From the NCBI GenBank assembly GCA_002394465.1, contig DGTU01000132.1, positions 1 to 5,414 of the forward strand: DNA of 5,414 bases. The letters run 5' to 3'. This DNA comes from Treponema sp. UBA4328 (GTDB taxonomy: Bacteria; Spirochaetota; Spirochaetia; Treponematales; Treponemataceae). Every line of letters starts with the position of its first letter. Position 1 is the first letter of the stretch. The translations under genes and the position numbers were made by a program. Below are positions 1 to 5,414 of this stretch, in pieces. The notes beneath the pieces were generated by a model that ran no database searches, was not told where the DNA came from, and worked only from the letters and a program-made list of their open reading frames with translations.

Positions 1-1
1 T

Positions 2-631
2 TCTGCACTCTGGCTTTCAACTTCACCGGACGAAACAATAATTCAGGAAGTCAGAACTTTTACTAACAGCATCGGACGGATTGAACGGGCACTGATGTAT
101 CTTGACGGAAAAACGCTTCTTGCAGACACACATATAGAAAAGTACACAATACGGGCAGGAAGAAGCTGTCCTGAGCGGATAGAATCTAAAATATATGATT
201 CGGGACAGCTTGTCATGACAACAAAAATTGAATTCAGTAACATAAAATTCAATTCTCCCCTTCCTGATGAATTCTACAGTTTCGATGATATACGTTCTCA
301 GACAGTTCCTTCTTCAATGCTTAAAGCCGAGCGTTTCCCGGTTTATATTGACGATTTTTCCGGGCAGGACCAGCAGAGAAGCGTTTCAAACCTTAAAATT
401 CTTTTAAATGCTTCATTCACCTTTTATAAAAAATTCATTACAAACCAGGATATGTCTTCATGCTCATACCGTCCGACATGCTCTGTTTATATGAGGCAGG
501 CCGTTTCAAAGCATGGACTTTTCGGCATAATAATGGGACTTGAAAGGCTCGACAGATGTACTTCTACTGAAAAAAAACGCAGGTTATACCCGCTTACAGC
601 CGGCGGACTGCAGCTGGATCCGGTCAAATGA
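2..631 (+). CDS. yidD: LolA-like / YidD domain fusion protein, 5'-partial
   Basis: The frame is open from the left edge with no stop, so the true start lies outside the window; the Met codon at 95 is internal. The C-terminal part (about nt 416-631) is a full YidD domain. It shows SCSYRPTCSVY with Cys codons at 461 and 479, then KHG-LFG, the RLDRC segment (Cys at 557) and the terminal DPV. YidD is a small inner-membrane-associated factor that aids YidC/Sec insertion of membrane proteins. Family members are usually 70-90 residues and stand alone. Here at least 135 residues precede the domain. The stretch around nt 215-290 (TTKIEFSNIKFNSPLPDEF, then YSF) resembles the last strands of LolA-type periplasmic lipoprotein carriers. 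YidD identity is firm; the LolA call is moderate. The gene overlaps the next by ATGA, which suggests translational coupling. If the N-terminus carries a signal peptide, the YidD part would be exported, which would be unusual. Confidence 0.85.
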   Translation, partial: SALWLSTSPDETIIQEVRTFTNSIGRIERALMYLDGKTLLADTHIEKYTIRAGRSCPERIESKIYDSGQLVMTTKIEFSNIKFNSPLPDEFYSFDDIRSQTVPSSMLKAERFPVYIDDFSGQDQQRSVSNLKILLNASFTFYKKFITNQDMSSCSYRPTCSVYMRQAVSKHGLFGIIMGLERLDRCTSTEKKRRLYPLTAGGLQLDPVK

Positions 632-1470
632 AACACATCTTTCTCCTTTTTTTGTTTATATCTCTTTCCAGTTTTGCTTTTTCTCAGCCGATCAGTTCAC
701 CATGGTCACCGGAAAACACAAAGGCCTTTGCAGATGATCTGTGCATAAACGGTTTCCTTGAAGAAGCAGCCGGAGAATACAGAAGATACCTTTTTCAGAC
801 TGAAAAAACTGATCCTGAGGCAGTCAATGCCCTGACAGACATTTACCGCTCCCGTTCAGATGACAGGGGATTTGACTGGATTAAAAAGACGGTCATTCCG
901 CGATTTGAAAAGGAAAAAGTTTCAGCAGATTATTTTAATTTTTTCTATGCAGGAAATCTTTTCATCCGGAGGGACAGTCTTCTCCTGAAAGAGCATGCAG
1001 CTTCCACTGTATTTAAAAAAGATACGGAAAACCTTAAGATGATAATCGTAAATGCCTCATATTACATTCTTGAAAAAGATTTCGAACAGACGAAAAAAAT
1101 CCTTTCATCAAACGCTTCACCTGTACTTGGAAACCTCAAAAAAAATATCAATTCTTACTCAGAAAAATCTCCGGTAATAGCCCTTTCACTTTCAGCCGTC
1201 ATTCCGGGCAGCGGAAAGTGGTACGGTGGCTCATTCTGGTCAGGATTCAGTTCCCTGCTGTCATTCTCTTCACTTGCCGCCGGAACATACTGGTGTTACG
1301 ATCAGTACGGCTATGATAACTGGCGCACATGGGTTTTAGGTGCACTGACACTTACAGACTACATTACAGACCTTTATGGTTCATATCAGAATGCCCTCAG
1401 GGTAAACGAAGCCGCATACCGTCTGATATGCAGTGAAACAGAAACGCTTTATTCACAATGGTACGAGTAA
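628..1470 (+). CDS. Secreted/membrane helical-repeat protein with IPGxGxxY C-terminal region
   Basis: The ATG at 628 overlaps the upstream stop as ATGA, and the product begins with a clear Sec signal peptide (residues 1-19, cleavage probably near SSFAFS-QP), which supports this start. Residues 25-165 are predicted mainly helical and TPR-like, including an EEAAGEYRRYLF segment at 45-56. From residue 180 a KSPVIALSLSAVIPGSGKWYGG motif leads into two or three hydrophobic segments (about 182-195, 203-222, 233-250), followed by YGSYQNA at 250-256. The motif resembles the PGxGQxYxG hairpin of DUF5683-like and TM2-like proteins. The domain layout is inferred by eye, and no enzymatic residues are recognisable. 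The protein parallels the next gene along its whole length and is probably its paralogue. A role in envelope assembly is inferred only from the YidD neighbour. No strong Shine-Dalgarno sequence precedes the start. Confidence 0.85.
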   Translation: MKHIFLLFLFISLSSFAFSQPISSPWSPENTKAFADDLCINGFLEEAAGEYRRYLFQTEKTDPEAVNALTDIYRSRSDDRGFDWIKKTVIPRFEKEKVSADYFNFFYAGNLFIRRDSLLLKEHAASTVFKKDTENLKMIIVNASYYILEKDFEQTKKILSSNASPVLGNLKKNINSYSEKSPVIALSLSAVIPGSGKWYGGSFWSGFSSLLSFSSLAAGTYWCYDQYGYDNWRTWVLGALTLTDYITDLYGSYQNALRVNEAAYRLICSETETLYSQWYE

Positions 1471-2315
1471 AACTCCTTTCAGCAGTATTCGTATTTTTCT
1501 CACAGATTATTGCAGCCCAGAATTCAATTGTTTTCGATTATGCACAGCGCCTCGCCGAAAACGATGCATCAAAAGAAGCTTCCCTCGAATTCAAAAGATA
1601 CCTTTTTCTCGAAAACGACAGGGCCTCGCAGAAAGCCATAGATTCCTGCCGTTATCTCAGCAATTATTATGATAAAAATGACGATTGCGAACACGCCGTT
1701 TTCTATATTGAAAGGGCAATAAATTATTATCGGGAACTTGAACTGCCGGAGATTCCAGATGAGATTCACATCCAGAACATTAAACTTCTTTCAAAGCTCA
1801 AAAAGGATGAAGGAGTTGAGCGGCTTTTTTCCTACACATCACCGAAGTACACAAAAGAAGTAAGGTCAGCGGCATGGAAAGCAGTAATTTCACTTTACCT
1901 TAGCAGAAGGGAATATGCAAAGGCACAGTCTTATTTTGAAACGGGAATAACAGCTTTTAATGATGAAGAAATCAAGATCATCAGGGACTGTTTTGAAAAA
2001 CTGCTTAATTCGTCGCCAAAGAACCCGAAGGCTGCTCTCGTACTTTCATTTATCCCAGGACTCGGTCAGGCATACGCAGCACATTATTCTGACGCCTGCA
2101 ATGCATTTCTTCTGAACGGTTCACTCATAGCCCTCTCTGCCTGGTCAATTGCAACTGCAAATTACAGCGATTTCTTTTATTTTGAACTTTCTCCCCTCTT
2201 CCGCTTTTACCGGGGAAATCTGTACAATGCCCAGAAAGATACATATGAATATAACGACGCTCTTTTTGATGAAATTTTAAAACCTGTTTATGAAATAATA
2301 AATTTACAAAAATAA
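1458..2315 (+). CDS. Secreted/membrane TPR-like protein with PGLGQxY C-terminal motif
   Basis: This start overlaps the preceding gene by 13 bases and gives a signal peptide (residues 1-20, cleavage likely IIAA-QN). No clear ribosome binding site is visible, so coupled translation is likely. Residues 25-185 contain amphipathic helices resembling TPR units, such as the pairs near 58-92 and 135-166, and an EASLEFKRYLF segment (40-50) matching the upstream gene. The C-terminal region begins with KNPKAALVLSFIPGLGQAY (188-206), continues through DACNAFLLNG (212-221) and a hydrophobic segment (222-234), and ends with FYRGNLYNAQ (250-259). The PGLGQxY-DA-AFLLNG and GNLYNA motifs match a widespread uncharacterised membrane-protein type that I recall near yidD in other phyla; that recollection was not checked. 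The product is probably exported and anchored by its C-terminal hairpin. Its molecular function is unknown. It is the last gene of the operon. Confidence 0.86.
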   Translation: MVRVKLLSAVFVFFSQIIAAQNSIVFDYAQRLAENDASKEASLEFKRYLFLENDRASQKAIDSCRYLSNYYDKNDDCEHAVFYIERAINYYRELELPEIPDEIHIQNIKLLSKLKKDEGVERLFSYTSPKYTKEVRSAAWKAVISLYLSRREYAKAQSYFETGITAFNDEEIKIIRDCFEKLLNSSPKNPKAALVLSFIPGLGQAYAAHYSDACNAFLLNGSLIALSAWSIATANYSDFFYFELSPLFRFYRGNLYNAQKDTYEYNDALFDEILKPVYEIINLQK

Positions 2316-2327
2316 TGTATTTTTTTT
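2308..2327 (+). terminator. Weak AT-only terminator candidate
   Basis: AAAAATA (2308-2314), a three-base loop and TATTTTT (2318-2324) form a short hairpin running into a run of eight T (2320-2327) right at the stop codon of the three-gene operon. The stem has no G-C pair, so it would be a poor terminator on its own. It could end the operon partially; otherwise transcripts may read through into the tRNA genes. Confidence 0.25.
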
Positions 2328-2347
2328 ATATCTGTCCGCCGCTGCTA

Positions 2348-2376
2348 TTGACATAAAATCATTTTTTCTATATTGT
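2348..2376 (+). promoter_or_regulatory. Sigma-70-type promoter for tRNA-Gln
   Basis: A perfect TTGACA (2348-2353) is followed after 17 bases by TATTGT (2371-2376). An alternative -10 is TATATT at 2369-2374, with a 15-base spacer. Either choice puts transcription initiation about 8-13 bases before the mature tRNA at 2392. The spacer is AT-rich with a T-run. The position directly upstream of a tRNA supports the call; activity is inferred. Confidence 0.72.
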
Positions 2377-2391
2377 ATTTATACAGTTCAT

Positions 2392-2462
2392 TCCCCGATT
2401 GTGTAATGGTAGCACTTCAGATTCTGGTTCTGACTGTGGGGGTTCGAATCCTCCTTGGGGAA
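2392..2462 (+). tRNA. tRNA-Gln (CTG anticodon)
   Basis: A full cloverleaf folds by eye. The acceptor is TCCCCGA/TTGGGGA (with one G-T pair) and the D-arm is GTGT/GCAC. The anticodon stem TCAGA/TCTGA closes the loop TTCTGGT with anticodon CTG at 2424-2426. A four-base variable loop follows, then the T-arm GGGGG-TTCGAAT-CCTCC. The discriminator base is A and the CCA end is not encoded, so it must be added after transcription. The first pair is U1-A72, the feature known to mark tRNA-Gln for the GatCAB amidotransferase, so Gln-tRNA is probably made by transamidation of Glu-tRNA(Gln). This isoacceptor reads CAG codons. Confidence 0.95.
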
Positions 2463-2465
2463 CTT

Positions 2466-2496
2466 AAGCTGGCTCTAAAAAAGTCAGCTTTTTTTT
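2466..2496 (+). terminator. Intrinsic terminator after tRNA-Gln
   Basis: AAGCTGGC (2466-2473) pairs with GTCAGCTT (2483-2490), eight pairs including one G-T wobble, around a nine-base A-rich loop, and runs into a T tract ending at 2496. The hairpin starts four bases after the mature tRNA-Gln. The T tract ends on the base before tRNA-Glu begins. Confidence 0.8.
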
Positions 2497-2569
2497 GGCC
2501 GCATCGAATATCGGTTTAGTTCGCCGCCCTCTCAAGGCGGAGAGACGGGTTCGACTCCCGTTGTGGCTA
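2497..2569 (+). tRNA. tRNA-Glu (CTC anticodon)
   Basis: The cloverleaf folds with acceptor GGCCGCA/TGTGGCT, D-arm GAAT/GTTC with a GG-containing loop, anticodon stem CCGCC/GGCGG around CTCTCAA (anticodon CTC at 2531-2533), variable loop AGAG and T-arm ACGGG-TTCGACT-CCCGT. The CCGCC-CTCTCAA-GGCGG arm is typical of glutamate tRNAs. The discriminator is A and no CCA is encoded. Two features are odd. The first acceptor pair is a G1-U72 wobble rather than the usual G-C. The gene also lies flush against the preceding terminator, leaving no separate promoter space. It reads GAG codons. Confidence 0.94.
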
Positions 2570-2576
2570 CCTAGCT

Positions 2577-2598
2577 GCCGGTAAAACCGGCCTTTTTT
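2577..2598 (+). terminator. Intrinsic terminator after tRNA-Glu
   Basis: GCCGGT (2577-2582), loop AAA, ACCGGC (2586-2591), then a T-rich tail (2593-2598). It is a strong, GC-rich six-pair stem close behind the tRNA. On the opposite strand the same hairpin is followed by AGCTAGG rather than a T-run, so it should not act as an intrinsic terminator for the convergent ABC operon. Confidence 0.88.
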
Positions 2599-2605
2599 AT
2601 TTTAA

Positions 2606-2626
2606 AGTTCCGGGAATCGAACCCTT
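2606..2626 (-). other. T-arm-like sequence, possible tRNA 3' relic
   Basis: Read on the minus strand, directly after the ATPase stop codon, the sequence contains GGGTTCGATTCCCG (2624-2611). It matches the T-arm of tRNA-Glu (2547-2560, GGGTTCGACTCCCG) at 13 of 14 bases but in inverted orientation. Only three stem pairs form, and no acceptor or anticodon arm can be found beside it, so it is not a functional tRNA. It could be a decayed tRNA end or a chance resemblance. Confidence 0.4.
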
Positions 2627-3613
2627 CTACTGCATCTTCCATCTGTGAGTAACATTAAGCGAAATCTTGAATCCCTCTCCAAAAGAATTTGACTCGAGGG
2701 TCGGAAGGTCAGCAGTTATGACTTTATTATTTTCTGTTTCAATTACAAACCTGGTTCTGTCACCGAGAAAAGATGTCCGCCTTATAATTCCTTCAGCATC
2801 ACCTTTTCTGTTTTCCCTGTTTAGCGAAAACCATTCCGGGCGGACAAGATACGATACCCCTTCATCCGTGATAAAATTTGCCTTTCCAACGAAGTCAGCA
2901 GTATACGGATCCAGAGGTTTAAAATATATTTCCCGCGGAGAAGCATACTGAAGGAGTTTTCCACCTTTAAGAACGGCGACAAAATCTGACAGGGACAGGG
3001 CTTCTTCCTGATCATGAGTAACATATATCGTTGTAATCTTGAGTTTACGCTGAATTTCTGCCAGCTCATCCCTTACTGACTCACGAAGCCTTGAATCCAG
3101 GTTCGAAAGCGGTTCATCCATAAGAAGTATTTCAGGCTCGAGTACAAGTGACCTTGCAAGGGCAACACGCTGCTGCTGACCGCCGGACAACTCATGCGGA
3201 TACCGGTCAAGCAGGCCGGTAAGAGACAGGTTTTCACAAACTTTCAGAACCTTATCTTCAAATTCTTTTTTTGAAACCTTTTCTTTTCTTCCCTTGATTT
3301 TCAGGCCGTATGAAATGTTTTTTCTTACAGTCATGTGCGGAAAAAGAGCATAGTCCTGAAAAACAATTCCGACCCTACGCTTTTCAGGTTCCACCCTTGA
3401 CTGTTCAATACCATCGATAAAAATCTGCCCCTCACCCGCCTCGAGAAAACCTGAAATCAGGCGCAGCAGCGTAGTTTTACCGCAGCCGCTTTCACCCAGA
3501 ATACTTGTGAAACTTCCGCGTACAACCTTAAGGTTCAGGTTATCGAGTATTGTTCTGCCCTTTTCATAGCCGAAAGAAAGGTTCTTAATTTCAAGTACGA
3601 TATTTTCACTCAT
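2627..3613 (-). CDS. ABC importer ATPase, Fe(III)/polyamine-type (FbpC-like)
   Basis: This 328-residue protein hydrolyses ATP at the inner face of the membrane to drive uptake through the adjacent permease. It has a complete nucleotide-binding domain: Walker A GESGCGKTT (40-48), Q-loop Gln86, signature LSGGQQQR (142-149), Walker B ILLMDEP (162-168, catalytic Glu167), D-loop SNLD (170-173) and switch His200. A C-terminal TOBE-like domain (about 255-325) begins around YLVRPEW. Length and layout fit the FbpC/PotA group. The start overlaps the permease stop as ATGA, so translation is probably coupled. It is the last gene of the operon, and no intrinsic terminator follows it. The family is certain. 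Ferric iron as substrate is inferred from the partners and is not proven; polyamine, sugar-phosphate, thiamine and phosphonate ATPases look alike. Confidence 0.93.
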   Translation of the reverse strand: MSENIVLEIKNLSFGYEKGRTILDNLNLKVVRGSFTSILGESGCGKTTLLRLISGFLEAGEGQIFIDGIEQSRVEPEKRRVGIVFQDYALFPHMTVRKNISYGLKIKGRKEKVSKKEFEDKVLKVCENLSLTGLLDRYPHELSGGQQQRVALARSLVLEPEILLMDEPLSNLDSRLRESVRDELAEIQRKLKITTIYVTHDQEEALSLSDFVAVLKGGKLLQYASPREIYFKPLDPYTADFVGKANFITDEGVSYLVRPEWFSLNRENRKGDAEGIIRRTSFLGDRTRFVIETENNKVITADLPTLESNSFGEGFKISLNVTHRWKMQ

Positions 3614-5235
3614 AGAAGTTTTCCCTGTTTTTTGCGTAATAAAGATTTAACGGTCAGAAGGACTGAAAAAGTAATCAGCGTCAAAACCATTGCAAGTGCA
3701 GCAGCATCACCCCAGAAGCCCTGTTCAGCAAGATTGAGGATTTTTACGGATGCAAGAGGCGTATCAAAGGAAATAAGGAATATTACCGCACTCATGGTCC
3801 CCACTCCCCTGACAAAATCATATAAAAAAGCATCAGAAATCGGAGAAAGCGAAAGAGGAGCTATGACCGTTCTTAATACTGTAAGTCTTGAAGCCCCGAG
3901 ACTCCGGGCACCGTCATCCAGGCTGTTTTTTATCTGTGCAAAGGATGTGCTGATAAGCCTGTAAGAAAAAGGCATGAATCCTATGGCAATTGCAGTAATG
4001 ATGAGGGCAGTTGAGTTCTTTATTCCGAATTTTGAGGCTGTAATTGTAAATGCAAGTCCCATGAGGGTTCCGGGAACGGCAGACGGCAGCTGGCACAATA
4101 AATCTACATATTTTTTTAGCGGGAGTGATGTCCTGTAAACAAAATATGAACAGCATACACAAACGATACAGCTGATACATGCACCGGCGGCAGCAAAACG
4201 AATGCTGTTGAAAAGTTCCATCCCGCAGTTTTTTACGGAAGCCAGATGTTTCCAGGTAAATTCAGTATGAATTCCCCACAGCCGCTGAAAAGTACCAGCC
4301 GTAAGGGCAGCGACCTGGGCGAAAATACATAAGGTGATGAAGGCGCAGAATACCGTAAGAAGAATTCTTGCAGCAGATGAAACAGATTTAACTGAAGTTT
4401 CCCTCAGCTGGATTTTTCCGCCGATTACGGATGAAGACGGCATATACTTTTTGAGAAGTTTCCGCTGAAGGATGAAAATGAAAAGCGAAGGAATGATCAG
4501 CACAAGTCCGTAAACTGAACTCTTTGAAGGGTCCATCCATCCGGTAAGTGAAGTATAAACTTCTACGGCAAGAACCTTGTATCTTCCGGCAACAATCATC
4601 GGGTTTCCAAAGTCACTCAGTACAGAAACCGCCACAAACAGAAATGCAGCAATTATTCCTGGAAGAGCGAGAGGAAGAGTAACCCTGAAAAAGGTCTTAA
4701 GCTTTGATCCGCCGAGAGTAAATGAGACACTTTCATATACATTATGAGTCCCGGAAAGGACATTAAACGCAATCATATATGCAACCGGAAAAAAACAGAG
4801 GGTCTGCGCAATCACAAGGCCAGGAAAACCGTAAAGTGAAACATCAAGGCCGAGGATTCTGCTTGTAATAAAGCCGTTTTTTCCGAGCAGAAGTATGAAT
4901 GAAAGTCCGCCCACAAAAGGGGGTGTCATCAGATGAAGGAAAGGAATATAGGCAAAGAATTTTGCAAAAGGAATCTTGCCCCGGATTACTGCATAGGCAT
5001 AGACAAAACCGATTATGACAGCCATCGAGGAGGAGCAGATACATTCAGCAAAAGTATTTGCAGCCGTTTCCCATAAAGATTCTGAAGACAAAATTTCAGC
5101 AAAACCTGAAAGCGAAGGCAGCGTAAGTACAAGAATAAGAGGAACAAGAATTGTAAGCGTAAGAAAAACAAGGCATCCCCCGAAAACAATATTCAGGGGA
5201 ATGCTTTTTTCCGTTATTTTACAAGCTTTGACCAT
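3610..5235 (-). CDS. Fused two-domain ABC permease, ferric-iron type (FbpB-like)
   Basis: This 541-residue inner-membrane protein contains two tandem binding-protein-dependent permease domains, about 12 membrane segments, so one chain forms the whole channel. Each half carries an EAA-type loop that docks the ATPase: residues 168-195 (ESVSFTLGGSKLK, then LPLALPG) and 438-468 (NSLDDGARSLGASR, then IAPLSLSP). The SDFGNPMIVAG segment (207-217) and the GVGTMSAVIFLISF segment (477-490) are typical of FbpB/SfuB-type permeases. Length matches that family. The chosen start overlaps the binding-protein gene by 22 bases and has no evident ribosome binding site, so translational coupling is likely. One oddity is a cluster of five cysteines in ten residues (353-362) inside a predicted membrane helix. 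Iron is the likeliest substrate but is inferred. Confidence 0.92.
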   Translation of the reverse strand: MVKACKITEKSIPLNIVFGGCLVFLTLTILVPLILVLTLPSLSGFAEILSSESLWETAANTFAECICSSSMAVIIGFVYAYAVIRGKIPFAKFFAYIPFLHLMTPPFVGGLSFILLLGKNGFITSRILGLDVSLYGFPGLVIAQTLCFFPVAYMIAFNVLSGTHNVYESVSFTLGGSKLKTFFRVTLPLALPGIIAAFLFVAVSVLSDFGNPMIVAGRYKVLAVEVYTSLTGWMDPSKSSVYGLVLIIPSLFIFILQRKLLKKYMPSSSVIGGKIQLRETSVKSVSSAARILLTVFCAFITLCIFAQVAALTAGTFQRLWGIHTEFTWKHLASVKNCGMELFNSIRFAAAGACISCIVCVCCSYFVYRTSLPLKKYVDLLCQLPSAVPGTLMGLAFTITASKFGIKNSTALIITAIAIGFMPFSYRLISTSFAQIKNSLDDGARSLGASRLTVLRTVIAPLSLSPISDAFLYDFVRGVGTMSAVIFLISFDTPLASVKILNLAEQGFWGDAAALAMVLTLITFSVLLTVKSLLRKKQGKLL

Positions 5236-5414
5236 CGGGAAAGGACATCATTTTTCTGTTCAGAAGCTTTTTCCGTGTCGTAGTCAATCACATCAAGTTC
5301 AGAAAGCGGTGTTGAACCTTCTACCCCTTTTGCGTCAACATTAACAGGAATCGTAAAGTCAATGGAACTCATAAGTTCCTGTGCTTCCTTTCCGAGCATA
5401 AAGTCAACAAATTT
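5214..5414 (-). CDS. ABC substrate-binding protein, C-terminal 66 residues (5'-partial)
   Basis: The frame runs off the right edge without a stop on the upstream side; only the last 66 residues are visible. They begin KFVDFMLGKEAQELM and end SRWSKLVK. The pattern FVDF-LGKEAQELM, then a Pro-Val pair, then an acidic segment and a final RW-K-V is the usual C-terminus of periplasmic binding proteins of the FbpA/AfuA (COG1840-like) type. This protein would capture the ligand outside the inner membrane and hand it to the permease. The metal- or ligand-binding residues and the signal peptide lie outside the window, so the substrate cannot be read here. The Met codon at 5399 is internal. The stop lies 22 bases inside the permease gene, which fixes the operon order binding protein, permease, ATPase. 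The operon promoter and any iron-responsive operator must lie beyond the right edge. Confidence 0.82.
   Translation of the reverse strand, partial: KFVDFMLGKEAQELMSSIDFTIPVNVDAKGVEGSTPLSELDVIDYDTEKASEQKNDVLSRWSKLVK

Noticed and set aside
43..252. Minus-strand open frame with a Met-Asn start opposite the LolA-like region
   Set aside because: It is a shadow of the plus-strand coding frame, which continues into the conserved YidD domain.
540..737. Plus-strand frame overlapping the end of the YidD gene, considered as a frameshifted extension
   Set aside because: The YidD frame already reaches its expected DPV ending before the stop, so no frameshift is needed.
2600..2680. A complete minus-strand tRNA around the T-arm-like motif
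   Set aside because: No acceptor partner, anticodon stem-loop or D-arm could be found in register, and the region overlaps the conserved end of the ATPase gene.
3632..3964. Plus-strand open frame of about 110 codons opposite the permease gene
   Set aside because: It lies wholly antisense to a well-supported conserved gene and has no recognisable domain; it is a shadow frame.
5015..5344. Plus-strand open frame spanning the binding-protein/permease junction
   Set aside because: It is antisense to two conserved genes and its translation shows no family features.
1..5414. CRISPR array, insertion sequence or prophage elements
   Set aside because: No regularly spaced direct repeats, transposase or integrase motifs or terminal inverted repeats were seen on either strand.

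Overview
The window looks like chromosomal DNA of a spirochaete, most likely a Treponema-like host-associated species. This rests on family resemblance of the proteins, moderate-to-low GC by eye, tightly overlapping genes with weak ribosome binding sites, and a tRNA-Gln with a U1-A72 pair. No database comparison was possible, so the genus is an inference.

Left part (2-2315, + strand): three genes whose ends overlap, read as one operon. The first is cut by the left edge. It appears to join a LolA-like (outer-membrane lipoprotein carrier) C-terminal half to a complete YidD domain, the small factor that helps YidC/Sec insert membrane proteins. The second and third genes encode secreted or membrane-anchored helical-repeat proteins of 280 and 285 residues. 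They look like diverged tandem paralogues. Each has an N-terminal signal peptide, an early EAA/EAS-x-E-Y/F-R/K-R-Y-L-F segment and a C-terminal hydrophobic region opened by an IPGxGxxY motif. The operon as a whole suggests an envelope-biogenesis module, but its function is not established from the sequence.

Middle (2316-2626): a 311-base stretch without protein genes. It holds a consensus-like promoter, tRNA-Gln(CTG), an intrinsic terminator, tRNA-Glu(CTC) starting on the base after that terminator's T-run, a second intrinsic terminator, and a T-arm-like relic next to the stop codon of the facing operon. Neither tRNA has an encoded CCA end.

Right part (2627-5414, - strand): an ABC importer operon in the order substrate-binding protein (only the C-terminus is in the window), fused two-domain permease, ATPase. 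The genes overlap by 22 and 4 bases. The permease architecture (541 residues, two EAA loops, SDFGNP motif) and the ATPase match the ferric-iron type family (FbpABC/SfuABC/AfuABC). Fe(III) is the leading substrate guess, but relatives of this family carry sugar phosphates, thiamine or phosphonates. The left and right operons converge on the tRNA pair.
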